Source: Nepenthes gracilis
Lineage: Eukaryota; Streptophyta; Magnoliopsida; Caryophyllales; Nepenthaceae
DNA length: 64,000 nt
Assembly: GCA_033239525.1 (NCBI GenBank)
Contig: BSYO01000003.1
Coordinates: 1,606,001-1,670,000 of the forward strand
Direction: 5' to 3'
Within the stretch, counting starts at the first letter, position 1; each line of letters begins with the position of its first letter. Positions 37,801 through 48,004 of this stretch are shown here, piece by piece. The translations under genes and the position numbers were made by a program. Below the pieces are notes generated by a model. The model was not told the DNA's origin. It ran no database searches and worked only from the letters and a program-made list of their open reading frames with translations.

Positions 37801-39389
37801 GGAGAAATATAATTATACAATACAGGTTGAAGTTAGGCAATAATTAATTTGAAGGAAGGAAAAAATTTGAGTGGCAGAGTGGTTCCAGTCATTCAGATAC
37901 AGAACAAAAAAGAAAGTACAGGGCTCAGGCATGTGGAAGGAGTACAAAAGGAATTAAGGGCAAAATATCATCCGAGATATCACCTTTTTCCCATATTATT
38001 TGAAATATTGGTATCAGCCCCCGATACCGATATATATTGTATGATAATTTTTCCCCATAGATGGCTTCCATTTATTACACTTTAACTTATGGATGTTGCT
38101 GCAATTGTGGAGCCATTGCGTGACCAGCTACAGATGTATCATAACGGTCATGATAATAGCAACTATGAATGGTCAGCAAAGATGAGAAAGTTGACCCTAA
38201 GTCATCAAAGTGCTAGAATTTGAGTAATACATGACAATTCTAACATACCTAAAAACTTTATTTGTATTTTCTAACAGTTTAACATATTTATTATCATGAA
38301 TTATTGCCTTAAAGTATTTTTAATTAATCTTTAAATTGTTTGACTTATATACATCTTTACTCTCATTGCAATGCATATATATGTCCCACGTATATTAAGT
38401 AATAAATCATGTTAACACTTCTCATATAAAAATTAATAACTAATATGACATGAACACATATAAAGCAAGTAAATTTCACATACTAAAAGGAAAAATAATA
38501 TTAATTTCCTAATAATGAAAATGAAGCATTATTACTATAAAAATACTTACAAGGGCAAAGCTCTCATTAATTCTTATCACTTTTCACCACTGAAACATAT
38601 TGTTGGATCCCGTCTTAACTTTCAGTCTCAGAAATTTGCGTTTGCTCATAGTTCCCTCTTCCTTGTATAAACTAAGGACTAATATTTAAGAAAGATGAAC
38701 TGAAACCATATATATCCAGCTACCAGCTTAAGTTGCAGCCAATAAGATGTAGTTAAAAGGAAGTGAATAATAGGCAATATAATAACTCCTTGCATCCACA
38801 GTTAAGGTTTCCATGAATTTTCAAATTAAACTAAACTTATTTATAAATGAATCCTACAAAATAAAAATTACGGAACCTATTAACCACTCAAGTTCAGTGA
38901 CTAATGATTAATAACCCCCTTGTACAACCAATATCAAGCTATTAATCCAAAACCAGACAGACAAAATTTTGAATCCAAGCGTGGCGTCGAGCCTCTGTTC
39001 CTACGTCCGGATGTATTATAGGTTGTTATCAAAGTAAATTCTCAAATCGAAAGGGAAAAACAGCTGTGGAAATCCCTAGGCACAGTCCCACGTATTCTGG
39101 TGCCCTTTCCTCTAAAATTAGTTATAGAAATCATTGAAGACAGTCTTTCTGAAAGAAATTAGAATGCCATAATGTTGAAAACGTCCTGTACCTGATTGAT
39201 CATTCTGTGCTTGAGAACCTTTTCCTTATCAAGAATCTTAATAGCGACATGCTCTCCAGTCTCTGTGTTTCTGGCAAACTTTACCTTCGCGAACGTTCCT
39301 TCCCCTAAAGTCCTTCCCAGCCCATACTTGCCCACCCTCGTCCTACTACTACTTCCCGCACCACCACTGGTCAATCCCGTCGACGCCAT
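10865..39389 (-). CDS. CIPK23: CBL-interacting Ser/Thr protein kinase, CIPK3/9/23 group (CIPK23-like), 14 coding exons
   Basis: Calcium-regulated kinase recruited by CBL sensors to the plasma membrane or tonoplast. CIPK23 in Arabidopsis phosphorylates potassium and nitrate transporters. Exons in transcript order: 39389-39192, 27050-26988, 26740-26669, 26537-26430, 26330-26250, 26091-26038, 25951-25826, 24155-24066, 16234-16115, 16000-15872, 14931-14815, 13347-13291, 13181-13107, 10954-10865. All are multiples of three with GT-AG introns, totalling 459 aa. Landmarks: glycine loop LGEGTFAKV (28-36), catalytic VAIK Lys51, HRDLK (143-147), DFG (163-165), activation loop with [12 protein letters not shown] ending at 192, NAF motif MNAFELIS (NAF 326-328), and a PPI motif around 355-377 (TRFASKC...IEAAA). 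[18 protein letters not shown] and the [22 protein letters not shown] segment favour CIPK23 over CIPK9; CIPK3 is not excluded. Odd points are Cys before the catalytic loop ([10 protein letters not shown], where Gly is usual), a short C-terminal tail, and transposon-filled introns (intron 1 about 12.1 kb, intron 8 about 7.8 kb). Confidence 0.95.
11266..12956 (+). mobile_element. Probable solo LTR in CIPK intron 13
   Basis: The sequence begins TGTCACC and ends GATGTAACA, matching the TG...CA ends of LTRs. Inside it is a TATA-like TTTATATAAGG at about 11800, followed by a purine-rich leader-like segment, as in the promoter-R-U5 part of an LTR. No coding domain is seen. I could not find matching 5-bp target-site duplications at these ends, so the boundaries are provisional. 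It occupies most of intron 13, between the last two CIPK exons. Confidence 0.4.
13590..14385. mobile_element. Possible non-autonomous DNA transposon with GCCTAGGC-type inverted ends
   Basis: The left end carries GGGGCCTAGGCACAAGGCAC. The right end carries the inverted counterpart as AGCCCCAAGCCTAGGTGTGCC. They flank about 750 bp of AT-rich non-coding DNA in CIPK intron 11. Pairing is imperfect, and terminal bases and target-site duplications were not resolved. It resembles the hAT-like MITE pattern common in plant introns, which is inference only. Confidence 0.35.
16359..16550 (-). repeat. Copia 3' LTR
   Basis: On the - strand it runs from TGTTAGAATATGCTTATT to a TTACA end. It follows directly after the decayed 3' end of the copia pol. 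Related copies lie at 23352-23636 and 23801-23993, at the other side of this intron. Confidence 0.75.
16359..20330 (-). mobile_element. Ty1/copia retrotransposon remnant in CIPK intron 8
   Basis: Read on the - strand, domains appear in copia order. A primer-binding-like site complementary to initiator tRNA-Met (TAGTATTAGAGCC) lies at about 20311-20324. A gag zinc knuckle [19 protein letters not shown], interrupted by two stops, is at about 18940-18990. GAG-pre-integrase residues are near 18070-18130. Integrase residues are at 17400-17980 (KHYHVSYL; the core ends [10 protein letters not shown]). A pre-RT linker [10 protein letters not shown]...SLDSM-type segment is at 16884-17144. RT start residues follow, and then the sequence jumps to the element's C-terminal [16 protein letters not shown] near 16640-16700. 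The RT core and RNase H are missing, and stops and frameshifts are frequent. A 3' LTR of about 192 bp, starting TGTTAGAATATGC on this strand, occupies 16550-16359. The element is dead and lies in the same orientation as the host gene. Confidence 0.85.
20331..23351. other. AT-rich insertion between the copia primer site and the related LTR copies
   Basis: About 3 kb without recognised coding domains. The first 270 bp contain a palindromic GGGGCCCCCGATATCGATA motif that recurs in related form near 38010 (CAGCCCCCGATACCGATAT), suggesting a dispersed repeat. The rest has the look of a long gypsy-type solo LTR, broadly similar in composition to the one at 43413-46324, but I could not define ends or target-site duplications. 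Its position between a copia primer-binding site and a copia LTR suggests a nested insertion. Confidence 0.35.
23352..24095 (-). repeat. Tandem duplication of CIPK exon 8 end, splice donor and a copia LTR
   Basis: The - strand block of about 28 nt of exon 8 end (reading LLDPNPST), its GTATG donor at 24065, about 70 bp of intron and a small copia LTR (23993-23801) is followed by a second diverged copy. In that copy the exon end and GTATG donor lie at about 23740-23704 and the LTR at 23636-23352. The two donors are about 357 bp apart. The distal LTR has about 90 bp more than the proximal one. Both LTR copies begin TGTTAGAATATGC, end CTCTAGTTACA and share the same flanking bases, so the whole block was copied. 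The copied exon end is in a frame that soon meets stops. Confidence 0.85.
27340..28060. repeat. Tandem duplication in CIPK intron 1 with a GT microsatellite
   Basis: Two units of about 330-350 bp share AATACTCC/AATAACTCC, GGATATGCAGGAA, AGCATTTG, AATAGGATTTAG, ACATATGCC, AGATCTTAGGATTACC and TGTCAAAGATAT/TGCCAAAGACAT blocks in the same order. The left unit contains a GT dinucleotide run at about 27492-27513; the right one has only a short remnant. It starts about 290 bp downstream of the exon 2 acceptor in transcript terms, within the 12-kb intron. Confidence 0.75.
28061..31885. other. Non-coding part of CIPK intron 1 before the gypsy elements
   Basis: AT-rich sequence with no recognised domain. 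It contains a poly-A run near 29180-29197 and an uninterrupted run of 22 G at 30234-30255. The last part, up to the primer-binding-like site at 31886, may include a degraded 5' LTR of the adjacent gypsy element. I could not pair it with a second LTR. Confidence 0.4.
31886..34811 (+). mobile_element. Ty3/gypsy retrotransposon remnant 1, in CIPK intron 1
   Basis: A primer-binding-like TTGGTATCAGAC near 31886 is followed by degraded gag-pol. Gag has [17 protein letters not shown] near 32360-32420. A zinc-knuckle-type [16 protein letters not shown] lies near 32970-33012. A protease-side segment lies near 33400. RT has an [10 protein letters not shown] segment and [10 protein letters not shown] near 33950-34030, with the YxDD region lost. 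RNase H residues are near 34360-34720, including [19 protein letters not shown]. Integrase is absent. A polypurine tract GGGGAGGGGGGGACT (about 34798-34812) comes soon after RNase H. Many stops and frameshifts make it a pseudo-element. It is antisense to the host kinase. Confidence 0.85.
34812..35148 (+). repeat. LTR-like segment between two gypsy remnants
   Basis: About 335 bp lie between a polypurine tract of the first gypsy remnant and a primer-binding-like site (TGGCATCAGAGC, about 35149) of the second. By position it could be the 3' LTR of one and the 5' LTR of the other. No second copy was found in the window, so its identity as an LTR rests on position only. Confidence 0.45.
35149..37520 (+). 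mobile_element. Ty3/gypsy retrotransposon remnant 2, in CIPK intron 1
   Basis: A primer-binding-like TGGCATCAGAGC is followed by a gag start ([15 protein letters not shown]) and gag core [20 protein letters not shown] near 35470-35530. A damaged zinc-knuckle segment ([13 protein letters not shown]) follows near 36070-36110. Protease-region residues near 36440-36640 include [12 protein letters not shown] and [17 protein letters not shown] residues start with [19 protein letters not shown] near 36880, continue with [20 protein letters not shown] near 37215-37275 and end with YFDD at about 37398-37409. The element stops soon after RT; the rest of RT, RNase H and integrase are missing. The protease and gag sequences differ from remnant 1, so they are from different lineages. 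Frameshifts and stops are frequent. Confidence 0.85.
37521..39191. other. Remaining 5' part of CIPK intron 1
   Basis: AT-rich, non-coding. It contains a CAGCCCCCGATACCGATAT motif near 38010, related to the palindromic motif near 20365 in intron 8, so this is likely another copy end of the same dispersed repeat. It ends at the exon 1 donor (GTACAG on the - strand at 39191). Confidence 0.4.
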
Positions 39390-40425
39390 CCCTTCCCTCC
39401 CTCTCCCTCTCTCAATTAAATTCCACAGATCTCTCAGATTCCTCTCAGACTCTCTCTCTCCTAAGACCTCTTCTTCTTACACGGTTGCCACACCTGACTC
39501 TTCGCCACCCTCATCTACCCCCAGGGTCAATTCATACACAAAATTCGTCGCGGCTGTTAACGAAAATCTTCGAAGTCTAACCAAATGTAGGATATGACAG
39601 CGCGGAACCCACAAATTTGTGAGATTAAATAGTTTGGATTGGAGACAGAATCTCAACCAGTTACGAAAAATGTGGGAATTTGAAGCAATTTTCACAATAG
39701 AGACAATGATAAAATCGTTTTACAGGTGCGACGGAGGAAACCGAAGTTGTAACGTTTCCTTTCCCCTCTCTCTCTCTCTCTCTCTCTTCTGCATTTGAAT
39801 TCTTGAAGGCTGTATTGTTTGATTCAAGAAGAAACGCGGAAACATTACTTCGTTTTGGTTTGCAGCATTCACCCGCTTTCACCCACCGCTCGTCAGGCTG
39901 AATTCAGTTTAATTAATTAAAATTTAATCAATTTTTTAAGTTAATTCCTTATATTTATTGTGATTTAATAAAAGATAATTCATTGTATTTTCTTTATAAG
40001 ATACCCGCCACACAAAGATGTTATACAGTAATATTAATGAAAATTTTATTTATTATTTTACAACAAGTATAATTTATTATTTTAAATCCAACCAATTTTA
40101 ATTGAATTTATAAGTGTGTAATCCCTTTTACAATTGTATGACTTTGGGTTGAATTTTTCCCTTTTTCTTCTCATTATTCGTGAGGCCCACCACATTTTTG
40201 GAATAACCGTTGGTCTCAACGTGAAGTCATCAAACTTATGTGATAAGATCATAAAATTATCACCAAGTTTATTGGTTATACTTTACCCTATTAAAAAAAC
40301 TTTTCAGAATTGCAATTCCCACACTTGTGGGAATAAAAATTTTATTAAATTATTTTATTGTTATTTTAATCTTTATTATTATTATTTTTATTATTATTCC
40401 ACTATTTAGGCAGAGCAAGATGGTC
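39390..40425 (-). promoter_or_regulatory. 5' UTR and promoter region of the CIPK gene
   Basis: Upstream of the CIPK start codon on the - strand. The first 100 bp are GA-rich on the transcript strand, as in many plant 5' UTRs. A CT/GA microsatellite lies at about 39766-39787. No TATA box can be fixed. Further out the sequence becomes AT-rich and merges into the ATT repeat at 40430. Confidence 0.5.
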
Positions 40426-40429
40426 TCAA

Positions 40430-41045
40430 TCATATTTGTATTATTATTATTATTAGATATTATTATTATTATTATGATAATTTAGCTTATTTAATATTTA
40501 TTGTATAATTATTATTTGTATTATTATTAATATTATAAATATTATGATTAGAATTTGTAAATTATTATTATAAATTATTATTATTATTATTTGTAATTAA
40601 AATTATTATTATTATTATTATTATTATTATTTTGTATTATTATTATTAAGGTAAATTATTATTACATATTATTATATTTATTATTATTATTATTTGTATT
40701 ATTATTATTATTATTATAAATTATTATTATTATTATTTGTATTATTATTATTTATTATTATTATTTTGTATTATTATTATTATTATTAGGTATTATTATT
40801 ATTATTATTATTACATATTATTATATTTATTATTATTATTATTAATTATTAGGTATTATTATTTATTTGTTTATTATTATTATTATTATTATTACATATT
40901 ATTATTATTTGGTATTATTATTACATATTATTATTATTATTATTATTATTATATTTATTATTATTATTTATAAGATATTATTATTATTATTACTTATTAT
41001 TATTATGTTTATTATTATTACTATTATTATTATTATTATTACTAT
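40430..41045. repeat. Long impure ATT/TTA trinucleotide microsatellite
   Basis: About 600 bp made almost wholly of TTA/ATT units, interrupted by TTTGT, AGGTA and ACATA variants. Translated frames are runs of Tyr, Ile and Leu and are not genes. It abuts the truncated 5' side of the gypsy-type element at about 41.1-41.4 kb and lies about 1 kb upstream of the CIPK start. Confidence 0.95.
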
Positions 41046-41173
41046 TCCCACCTTATTGCTCATACTATTTAATACTAATTCCCACCTTATTCTATTCCAA
41101 CAACCAAACAGCAAGAATAATGATTCCAACTCTATTCCCATCCATTTCTATTTAAAAACCGCATATTCCCACT

Positions 41174-41989
41174 ATTCTATAAATATTCATTCAATCCTGG
41201 TATTAGATTTTCCTCATTGAGGACCCTAGGATCGAAAAAGAAGGATAATTTAGCTTATTTAATAATATTGTATAAAAGTAAAGACATAAAAAGGATGATT
41301 GGACTTTAAAATGCTTATAATTGTAGTCATACTATTCTTTTACCAAATTAAAAAAGCCCCTTGGGAGTCCATTCAAGGGATATCTCGTTTTATAGGGACC
41401 GGTTATTTCAGTTTCAAGTGTTACGACCATCTATTCTATAAATATTCATTCAATCCTGGTAAAAGAGAGGGACCCTCGGGAAAAAGAAGGAGAAGAGGCC
41501 GAAGAAGGAGGAGACAAAAGGATAATGGACTTTATCTTGTCCCCTAGCCATCTCTCCTACCAAATACTGAAGCCCCTTGGGAGTCCATTCAAGGGATATC
41601 TATTTAAGGGACCTTTCATTCAAGTGCACGACCATCCTTCAAGAATACTTCGACCATTTAAGACGCCTGTCCTATCTAAGATTTTTAAGCGTCTCATTTT
41701 TCAGTGGCGCACATCCATTTTATACATCCCTATACTCAATCTACGGATACATATATTTACGTATTATCCTTACTTCTTTCTATTCCCTTATAAAAACATC
41801 TAATTTAAATATCGGAGGATAAACGGTGGGAATAATTTTCTTTGTCCTCTAACCTCTCATTTTCAATTGTATTGCACAGGGTTCTTATTCGAGGTTATAA
41901 AAATCGGATCCGCATCAGATCGACTCAATACGAAGATCCGATTCGTGACCCCTAATCTATAAGATAATTCGAATTCATGGAACTCAATA
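41174..41989 (+). repeat. Left LTR, with an extra partial tandem copy
   Basis: The main copy is about 41393-41989. CTATTCTATAAATATTCATT occurs at 41174 and again at 41431. The GGGAGTCCATTCAAGGGATATC block likewise occurs near 41365 and near 41579, so the promoter-proximal LTR part is tandemly duplicated. The TCTATAAAT motif could act as a TATA box in LTR transcription. Confidence 0.7.
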
Positions 41990-42011
41990 TTAGCGCGGTC
42001 TATTGGAAGTG
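41990..42011 (+). promoter_or_regulatory. Putative primer-binding site of the gypsy-type element
   Basis: TTAGCGCGGTCTATTGG directly follows the left LTR. It differs by a few bases from TTGGCGCCGTCTGTGG, the common primer site in Tat/Athila-type gypsy elements. Confidence 0.55.
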
Positions 42012-42799
42012 ACCAAAAAGCCAACTTTACCACCAAAAAACACAAAAATAAAACTGATTAATACTAAAACTTATATGAGCGCTATTGCTAAGGAGTCCAC
42101 CACTCCTGATCATCTTGCAAATAGTCATGAATGATATCAAGAGGCGCTCTTCATGAAAGAGATCAATACTCGAATGTATAATACATCCATTCCGGGCTCT
42201 TTGTGCGTGACGTGGTCATCGATGACTGAAGGCTCTTTCTTCAACCGCCCACACTGCGACTTTAAGAAGAAGAATGAAAAAGTGCACTCGGCCTAGAAAA
42301 CATACAGGCCTAATTACCAAATCCAAGTCGGTTCTGACATTCCGAGATAGAAGGCTGACTAGGTCTTAGATTGAAGGATGAAGGCCCAAATAGGCAACAT
42401 CCTTGCCACTCCCAAAGATGGTGGCAACTTTTCTGATCACAAAGAGGTTTATATAGTATTAGAGGACAATCTACTGTTTGGACCTCTACTCTTGAGCCAT
42501 CTCATTGGAGCAATAAACTTGGAGTGATGACATAATAGGGCCAGTCAGAAAATGCCATGCTAGGGGCTTCCCCTCTAACACCAATCTCTTACACCTAAGG
42601 GAAAAAATCAGAAGAAGATGCCACTCTACTCTGGAGGATTAATGGCCTAATAAAGTTCGTAGCGAGAACGACTATAGAAGACAAGACCTGAGCACAATCA
42701 AAGGGTGACCAAATGTAAGATGATAAGAAGCCATATGCCGAGGAAAAGTTGAGTAAAGCACATAAAAAAAAGAAAAAGGGGAGAGATGGGAGAAAAGCC

Positions 42800-43412
42800 A
42801 GACACCCGTGTATTCCGACATTTTCTCTCTCAAAAAGCCAAACAACCAGGCATTCCATCATTTCCTCTCACAAAAGGCCGTACACAGTTGCATTCTGGTA
42901 CTTCCTCTCTCAAAGCAGCTAGTCGCTTCCTTACTGGCATTTCCTCTCTCAAAATATCGGCTGCAAATTCATTCCGGCAATTATCCACTATGGAGCCCAA
43001 AAGGAATTTCGGGAATTATCCACTGTGGAGACTAAAAAGCATTCCGGAATCTTCTCTCACAAGTAGCCAGCCAAAAAGCATTTCGGAATCTCCTCTTACA
43101 GGCAGTTGGATGCGGATCCATTCCGGTTCTCCTTCTCACAAAAAACTGGTTTTCCTATCTAGCTAGCTGGCGCCTACAGTACCATTCCGAAATTTCCCAG
43201 CACCCACAAGTCCATTTCGGTGTAAATTCCAAACCGGCTAAAGTGAGATCCATTCCGGAATAAGATCCAAACTGGCTAAAGCGAGATTCATTCCGAAATA
43301 AAATTCAAACCGGTTGAAGAATTCATTCTAGCATAAATTCAAATCGGCAGATGCAAAAAACTATTCCGAAAGCTTATCCAATTCCGAAGTTTGATCACTC
43401 TAGAAGATGGTC
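42800..43412 (+). repeat. Minisatellite array of ATTCCGG/CCTCTCxCAAA units, left part
   Basis: Irregular repeats built on ATTCCGGxATxTCCTCTCxCA in the first half and AATTCAAACCGGxxxAAG-type units in the second. The array is cut at 43412 by the solo LTR and resumes at 46325. Open frames across it are repeat-derived. Confidence 0.75.
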
Positions 43413-46324
43413 TGTGACGACCCGAACCCAAAATCCATAACTAAATCCAAATCTGGTCACACAGAAAAAATTTAAATTTTTAATTAATATATAGCACATT
43501 CACAACTAATAAAAATATAAATATAATAATCTAAACTAAGATAAAATTTGGAAAAAAATATAATCCCAAAAATCCAAACAAAATAAAGTAAAATACTAAA
43601 ATATATATCTAGAGTATAAAATTAACATTCTCTCCCGTTGGGCCTCAATCTTTCTTGCCACGACCTTCTATCCAACTTTAGAGTTATTATCGTTTATACC
43701 TGCTATCCTAGAAGAAAAAAAAAAGCAAGAGTAATCAAATGCCCAATAAGTGATAACAAATCCAACAATAATAAAAAATGATAATAAATATTTTAGATAT
43801 ACAATATATAATATATGTCAAGAGTTATGAATAATAATATAATATCTAACAAATCAATATATTTAAGAAAATGTATTTCATCGCATATACAAGAAAAACA
43901 TATCACTCTAATTCTGATGTGATAAAGATTATAAGATTTCACCAATAAAAGACGAAGATCTCTCAGAATCCAATCTCACAAGAAATAAATGGATCACCAG
44001 GTCAAAATATTAGTATGAATGACCTAGGTATTAAATAACAACAAACGACATAGATTCCACTGAATCCGAATATTATAAAATCCAACACATGAATTTTACT
44101 GAACACAACCCATGGATTATACCAAATCCCGATTTCAAGAGGTATGAACAATAATGAAATATCACAATGAGTCTCCTTGGACTTTATTCTGCTACCATAA
44201 ATCAAAGGTCGCGTATTTACGCCCCTAATGGTTGAGTAAGTATAACGAGATTATCTATAATATCCTCGCTACCCCTACAATCCTCCCAAAAACTGTACCC
44301 GTAACATATCTATGCCATCTATGTACCCTTTACTAAATGATATCCCTAATATTATTTCCTACGATAGTCATATGGTTATAAGTATCAATCTGCAATAAAC
44401 AATATATCTCATTATTACTATGATACGGAAATCAGTATTAGATAAGTGTAGACCACACAATGTATCGTAACCTTCTATTCGACTAGATACCTTAATATTT
44501 TCATACTCTATCTTTAACTTTGACCATAGGAAACCAATAACTCAACTACTCACGTAATTAAGTATAACATAAAGGAGACTTTACAATCTCAGTAAAATAA
44601 TTATCGTTCAATGCTAATAAAGACCATACACATACAATTCAAAGATGACGTAAATAATGTCATTATCGAAAAGAAAGTAACGGTACCAATGATAATTTAA
44701 ACATTCGATCAAATACCCTAATATTCTATTAAATCCATTCGAACTCATTCGAGGTCCAAATATTACCTCTAAGGTTACAAAATTCCTTTTATTCTAACGT
44801 TATCGAGGGGTATCCACAATCTTCAAATCTTATTCCACTATTCTGCTAAATCTATGTGAGTATAATTATAATAATTTATTCATATTTTCTCATTCATCTA
44901 ACTTATACTTTAATATATTCATACTTATATTTATAAATCTTCGATATCTAACAATACTCATACATTAACATTCATTTATATATGAATCAAAATATACACA
45001 TGACTTGTAAAAACCATCCCTCTGTGCACACACATATATTATATATGCCCTACATATATATACATACAGATATTTATTTATACACACACTCCCACACTCA
45101 CACCTACAAGGCACCAGTACTGCCAGCACACATAACCCTCACCCACACACTGCAACACACACACACTCACGCTGCAGCAGCCGATTACACATAGCTTCAC
45201 AATGACAAACCTGCACGCCATCACATACACTGCCACACACTGCAGTGCACTCACACCCACCACGCATAGTGCGCACACACACATACCCACACCCGCACAC
45301 TGTCGTACATCTACGTATATATATACACAGTATAAATATGCATATGAATATATACTATCAGCATATAACTTCATTCACCCATGCACACGCACCTAAGTTC
45401 CCCCTCAAATTCTCACTAGTTCCATCACCAAAATCACACAGTGACACAACATAGAAATATGCTCTATTCTCTCATCCAAATTCCGATTCCCACAAATTTA
45501 TGAAAATTCAACTCTCATTATTCAACATGTGAATTTATAAATTGTATAGCACAAATTCATCATCTGTCAAACCTGTGCCGAAATCAGGAGACCACAAACA
45601 GAGCATTGTCCCTCCAAAATTTACCCATATACTACAATTTTGTCCAAAATCTTAATATACAATTAGAAAATTGACATAAAGATGGAGAAGGAAGTCACGA
45701 ATGATTTATAAATAAATCTCAAATCAACTTGCAAAATAGAAATATTGCGAATGAAATCTCAAATCAACGTGCCTTAATTTCATTTTCTTCTTCTAGCAAT
45801 GATGGCAGCGGCACAATCAATGACGGCAGTGACATCAACCAACGATGGCGACTTTGGCCCGGATCCACGATGGCGATTAGTAGTGGCAACAGTCAAGAAC
45901 AGCATCGATGACATCAGCTGCATGTCCAGGGTTTCACAGCGACAACCATTTCTTCCATTGCATGCCCTCCCCTTTCTTAAATAGTGGAAGGTCGTCTTTT
46001 AGGGTTTGATAGTTAGCTTCCTTTCTTCCTTCTCCCTTGTCGCAACCCTGGCGTCCGTTTCTCTTTTCTTTTTTCTCCCTTCCTTCTTCATTGTTCGTCT
46101 CTCTCTCTCCCTGTTTTCTAATTTTTTTCTATTATTATTATTATTCATTATATTTGCTTATTTATTATTATTATTACTATTATTATTTTATTATCATTAA
46201 CATTTATTATTAATAATTTAATACCTATTGTTTATAATATTTATTAATATCAATATATCATATTATTTATTATTATATTAAATTCATCATTATATAATCC
46301 TAGTTAAAATATTGGGGCATTACA
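43413..46324 (+). mobile_element. Solo LTR, probably gypsy-type, with perfect 5-bp target-site duplication
   Basis: Starts TGTGACGACCCGAACCC and ends GGGGCATTACA, flanked by TGGTC on both sides (43408-43412 and 46325-46329). The outer minisatellite resumes without loss after the second TGGTC, so the boundaries are secure. Length is 2,912 bp. There is no primer-binding site, gag or pol inside, as expected for a solo LTR left by LTR-LTR recombination. It includes a CA-rich stretch (about 44990-45400) and an ATT-rich tail (46125-46200). Frames rich in His/Thr or Cys/Val there are low-complexity artefacts. Confidence 0.9.
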
Positions 46325-46790
46325 TGGTCACTCCGAAAGTTTGATCACTCCGAAAGATAATCTACTTCGGAAGTTTGATCATTTCAGAAGATGGTCACTC
46401 CGGAAGATAATGCACTCCGGAAGTTTGATCATTCCGAAAGATGGTCACTCTAAAAGTTTGATTACTTCGGAAGATAATTTACTCCGAAAGTTTGATCACT
46501 CCGAAAGATAATCTACTCCGGAAGTTTGATCATTCCAAAATTTTATTCACTATGAAAGTTTGATCACTTCAAAAATGGTCACTCCGAAAGAAAATCCACT
46601 CCAGAAGTTTGATCACTCCGAAACATGGTCACTGCAGAAGTTTGATCACTCCGGAAGATAGTCACTCCGGAAGTTAATCTACTCCAGAAGTTTGGCTAGT
46701 ACGGAAGTTTTGCCACTCTTGAAATTTGTTAACTCCAGAATTGAAATCCATTCTGAAAATTTGATCACTCTCGATTGATTGGTCACGTTC
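46325..46790 (+). repeat. Minisatellite of CACTCCGGAAGTTTGAT units
   Basis: More than ten units of about 17 or 34 bp, alternating CACTCCGGAAGTTTGAT and CACTCCGAAAGATxxT. This is the right-hand part of the array split by the solo LTR. Read in reverse, the units resemble the CTCGGAGTGACCATTTG units in the copia LTRs at 53.4, 56.1 and 62.9 kb. Confidence 0.85.
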
Positions 46791-46949
46791 TACTAAAGAA
46801 GATCGACTACAGGCTGATGCTATTACGAAGTATTAACCCAGATTTGCTTCTTTGAAATTTGGAGTAGTTGGTCATGATCTGCTCCGATATCATTCTGTTT
46901 AGCCGATGAAGGCCAACTTCTCCAGAAGAACCGAACAGATCCGACGACG

Positions 46950-47190
46950 GAAACAAAAAATTTTGTCCAAAATATGTTTGAGGATAGAGAAAAGTTTCTA
47001 TTGAAAATCTATCTGAGGATATGGGATAAGCTTCCGTCCAAAATATGTCCGAGGATGGGGAAAAGCTTCTGTTGAAAATTTGTCCAATGATAAGGACAAG
47101 CTTCCGTTTAAAATATGTCTGGGAACAGCGACAAGATTCAGTCCAATATTCATCCGAGGACAGGAACAAAGATTCAATCTAAAATCTATC
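46950..47190 (+). repeat. Minisatellite with about 55-60 bp units
   Basis: Repeated units contain CCAAAATATGTCCGAGGAT, a GACAAGCTTCCGT-type segment and TTGAAAATxTxTC, four or so in tandem with substitutions. No protein domain is encoded. Confidence 0.7.
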
Positions 47191-48004
47191 CGACCAAGCC
47201 GTTAAATCTTGGTCAGGCGAGGATTTCCTAATCTCGCTCCGTTACAACCATTAAATCCGACATCCCCGGTAACAAAGGCAGAAAACCACTGAATTGTTAT
47301 TGGGTACCCAATCCTTTTAGAGGACCCTTACAGTGCTGACAAACACTCTATTGTTTTTCGCTAGAACAAGGGACCTACCTCGGGGGCTTCCAGAGTGTTC
47401 ACCCCACTGCTTGCAAGGTCCCGTGATGAAATGAGAAGTTATATCCAGGGGTTAGACAAGCCCATGCTACAATGTCTCTCATCAGGCTTGACAATGAAAA
47501 CTTTACAAAAGTTGCCACGGTTTTCACAATGGGGGGGCTAGACATGAGTAGCCCACTACCTATCCATGATCAGTATTTGCCTATCTAAATTCCATGTTGA
47601 CCTCAATTTTTACTGACAAAGAATGAATCATAGAAAAATGGATTGCCTAGCACCATAGTAAGGTGTTGGTTAACTAGACCATGATTGAGGATCGAGTCAC
47701 ACGGAATACAGAGGCAATGGGCTAGAGAATCGACAAATAGTACTTAGAAGACCCATAGGAGCGATGCATGCAAGTCGTGGACCCAAGACGGTCAAGTGGT
47801 TCCAATGGCACAAAACGCCATCTACCCTAAACGTTGACGACAATTCCAAGTCGAATCGAGGTAAGTCTTGCATGAATTATACTGATTGCTTGAACCATAC
47901 TTTAATTAATAGCAATCATTTATTTGCTCATACAGGTGCTTGTATATCATTGCATATGATGGATTGACCTAAACTGTCCCTAAATTAGGTGAATTTTCAT
48001 CACT

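Noticed and set aside
40737..41220. Long frames rich in Tyr, Ile and Leu resembling membrane proteins
   Set aside because: They are translations of the ATT/TTA microsatellite, not genes.
45078..45374. A Cys/Val-rich frame on the - strand that looks like a cysteine-rich peptide
   Set aside because: It is the complement of a CA/CACACA low-complexity stretch inside the solo LTR; every frame there is biased in the same way.
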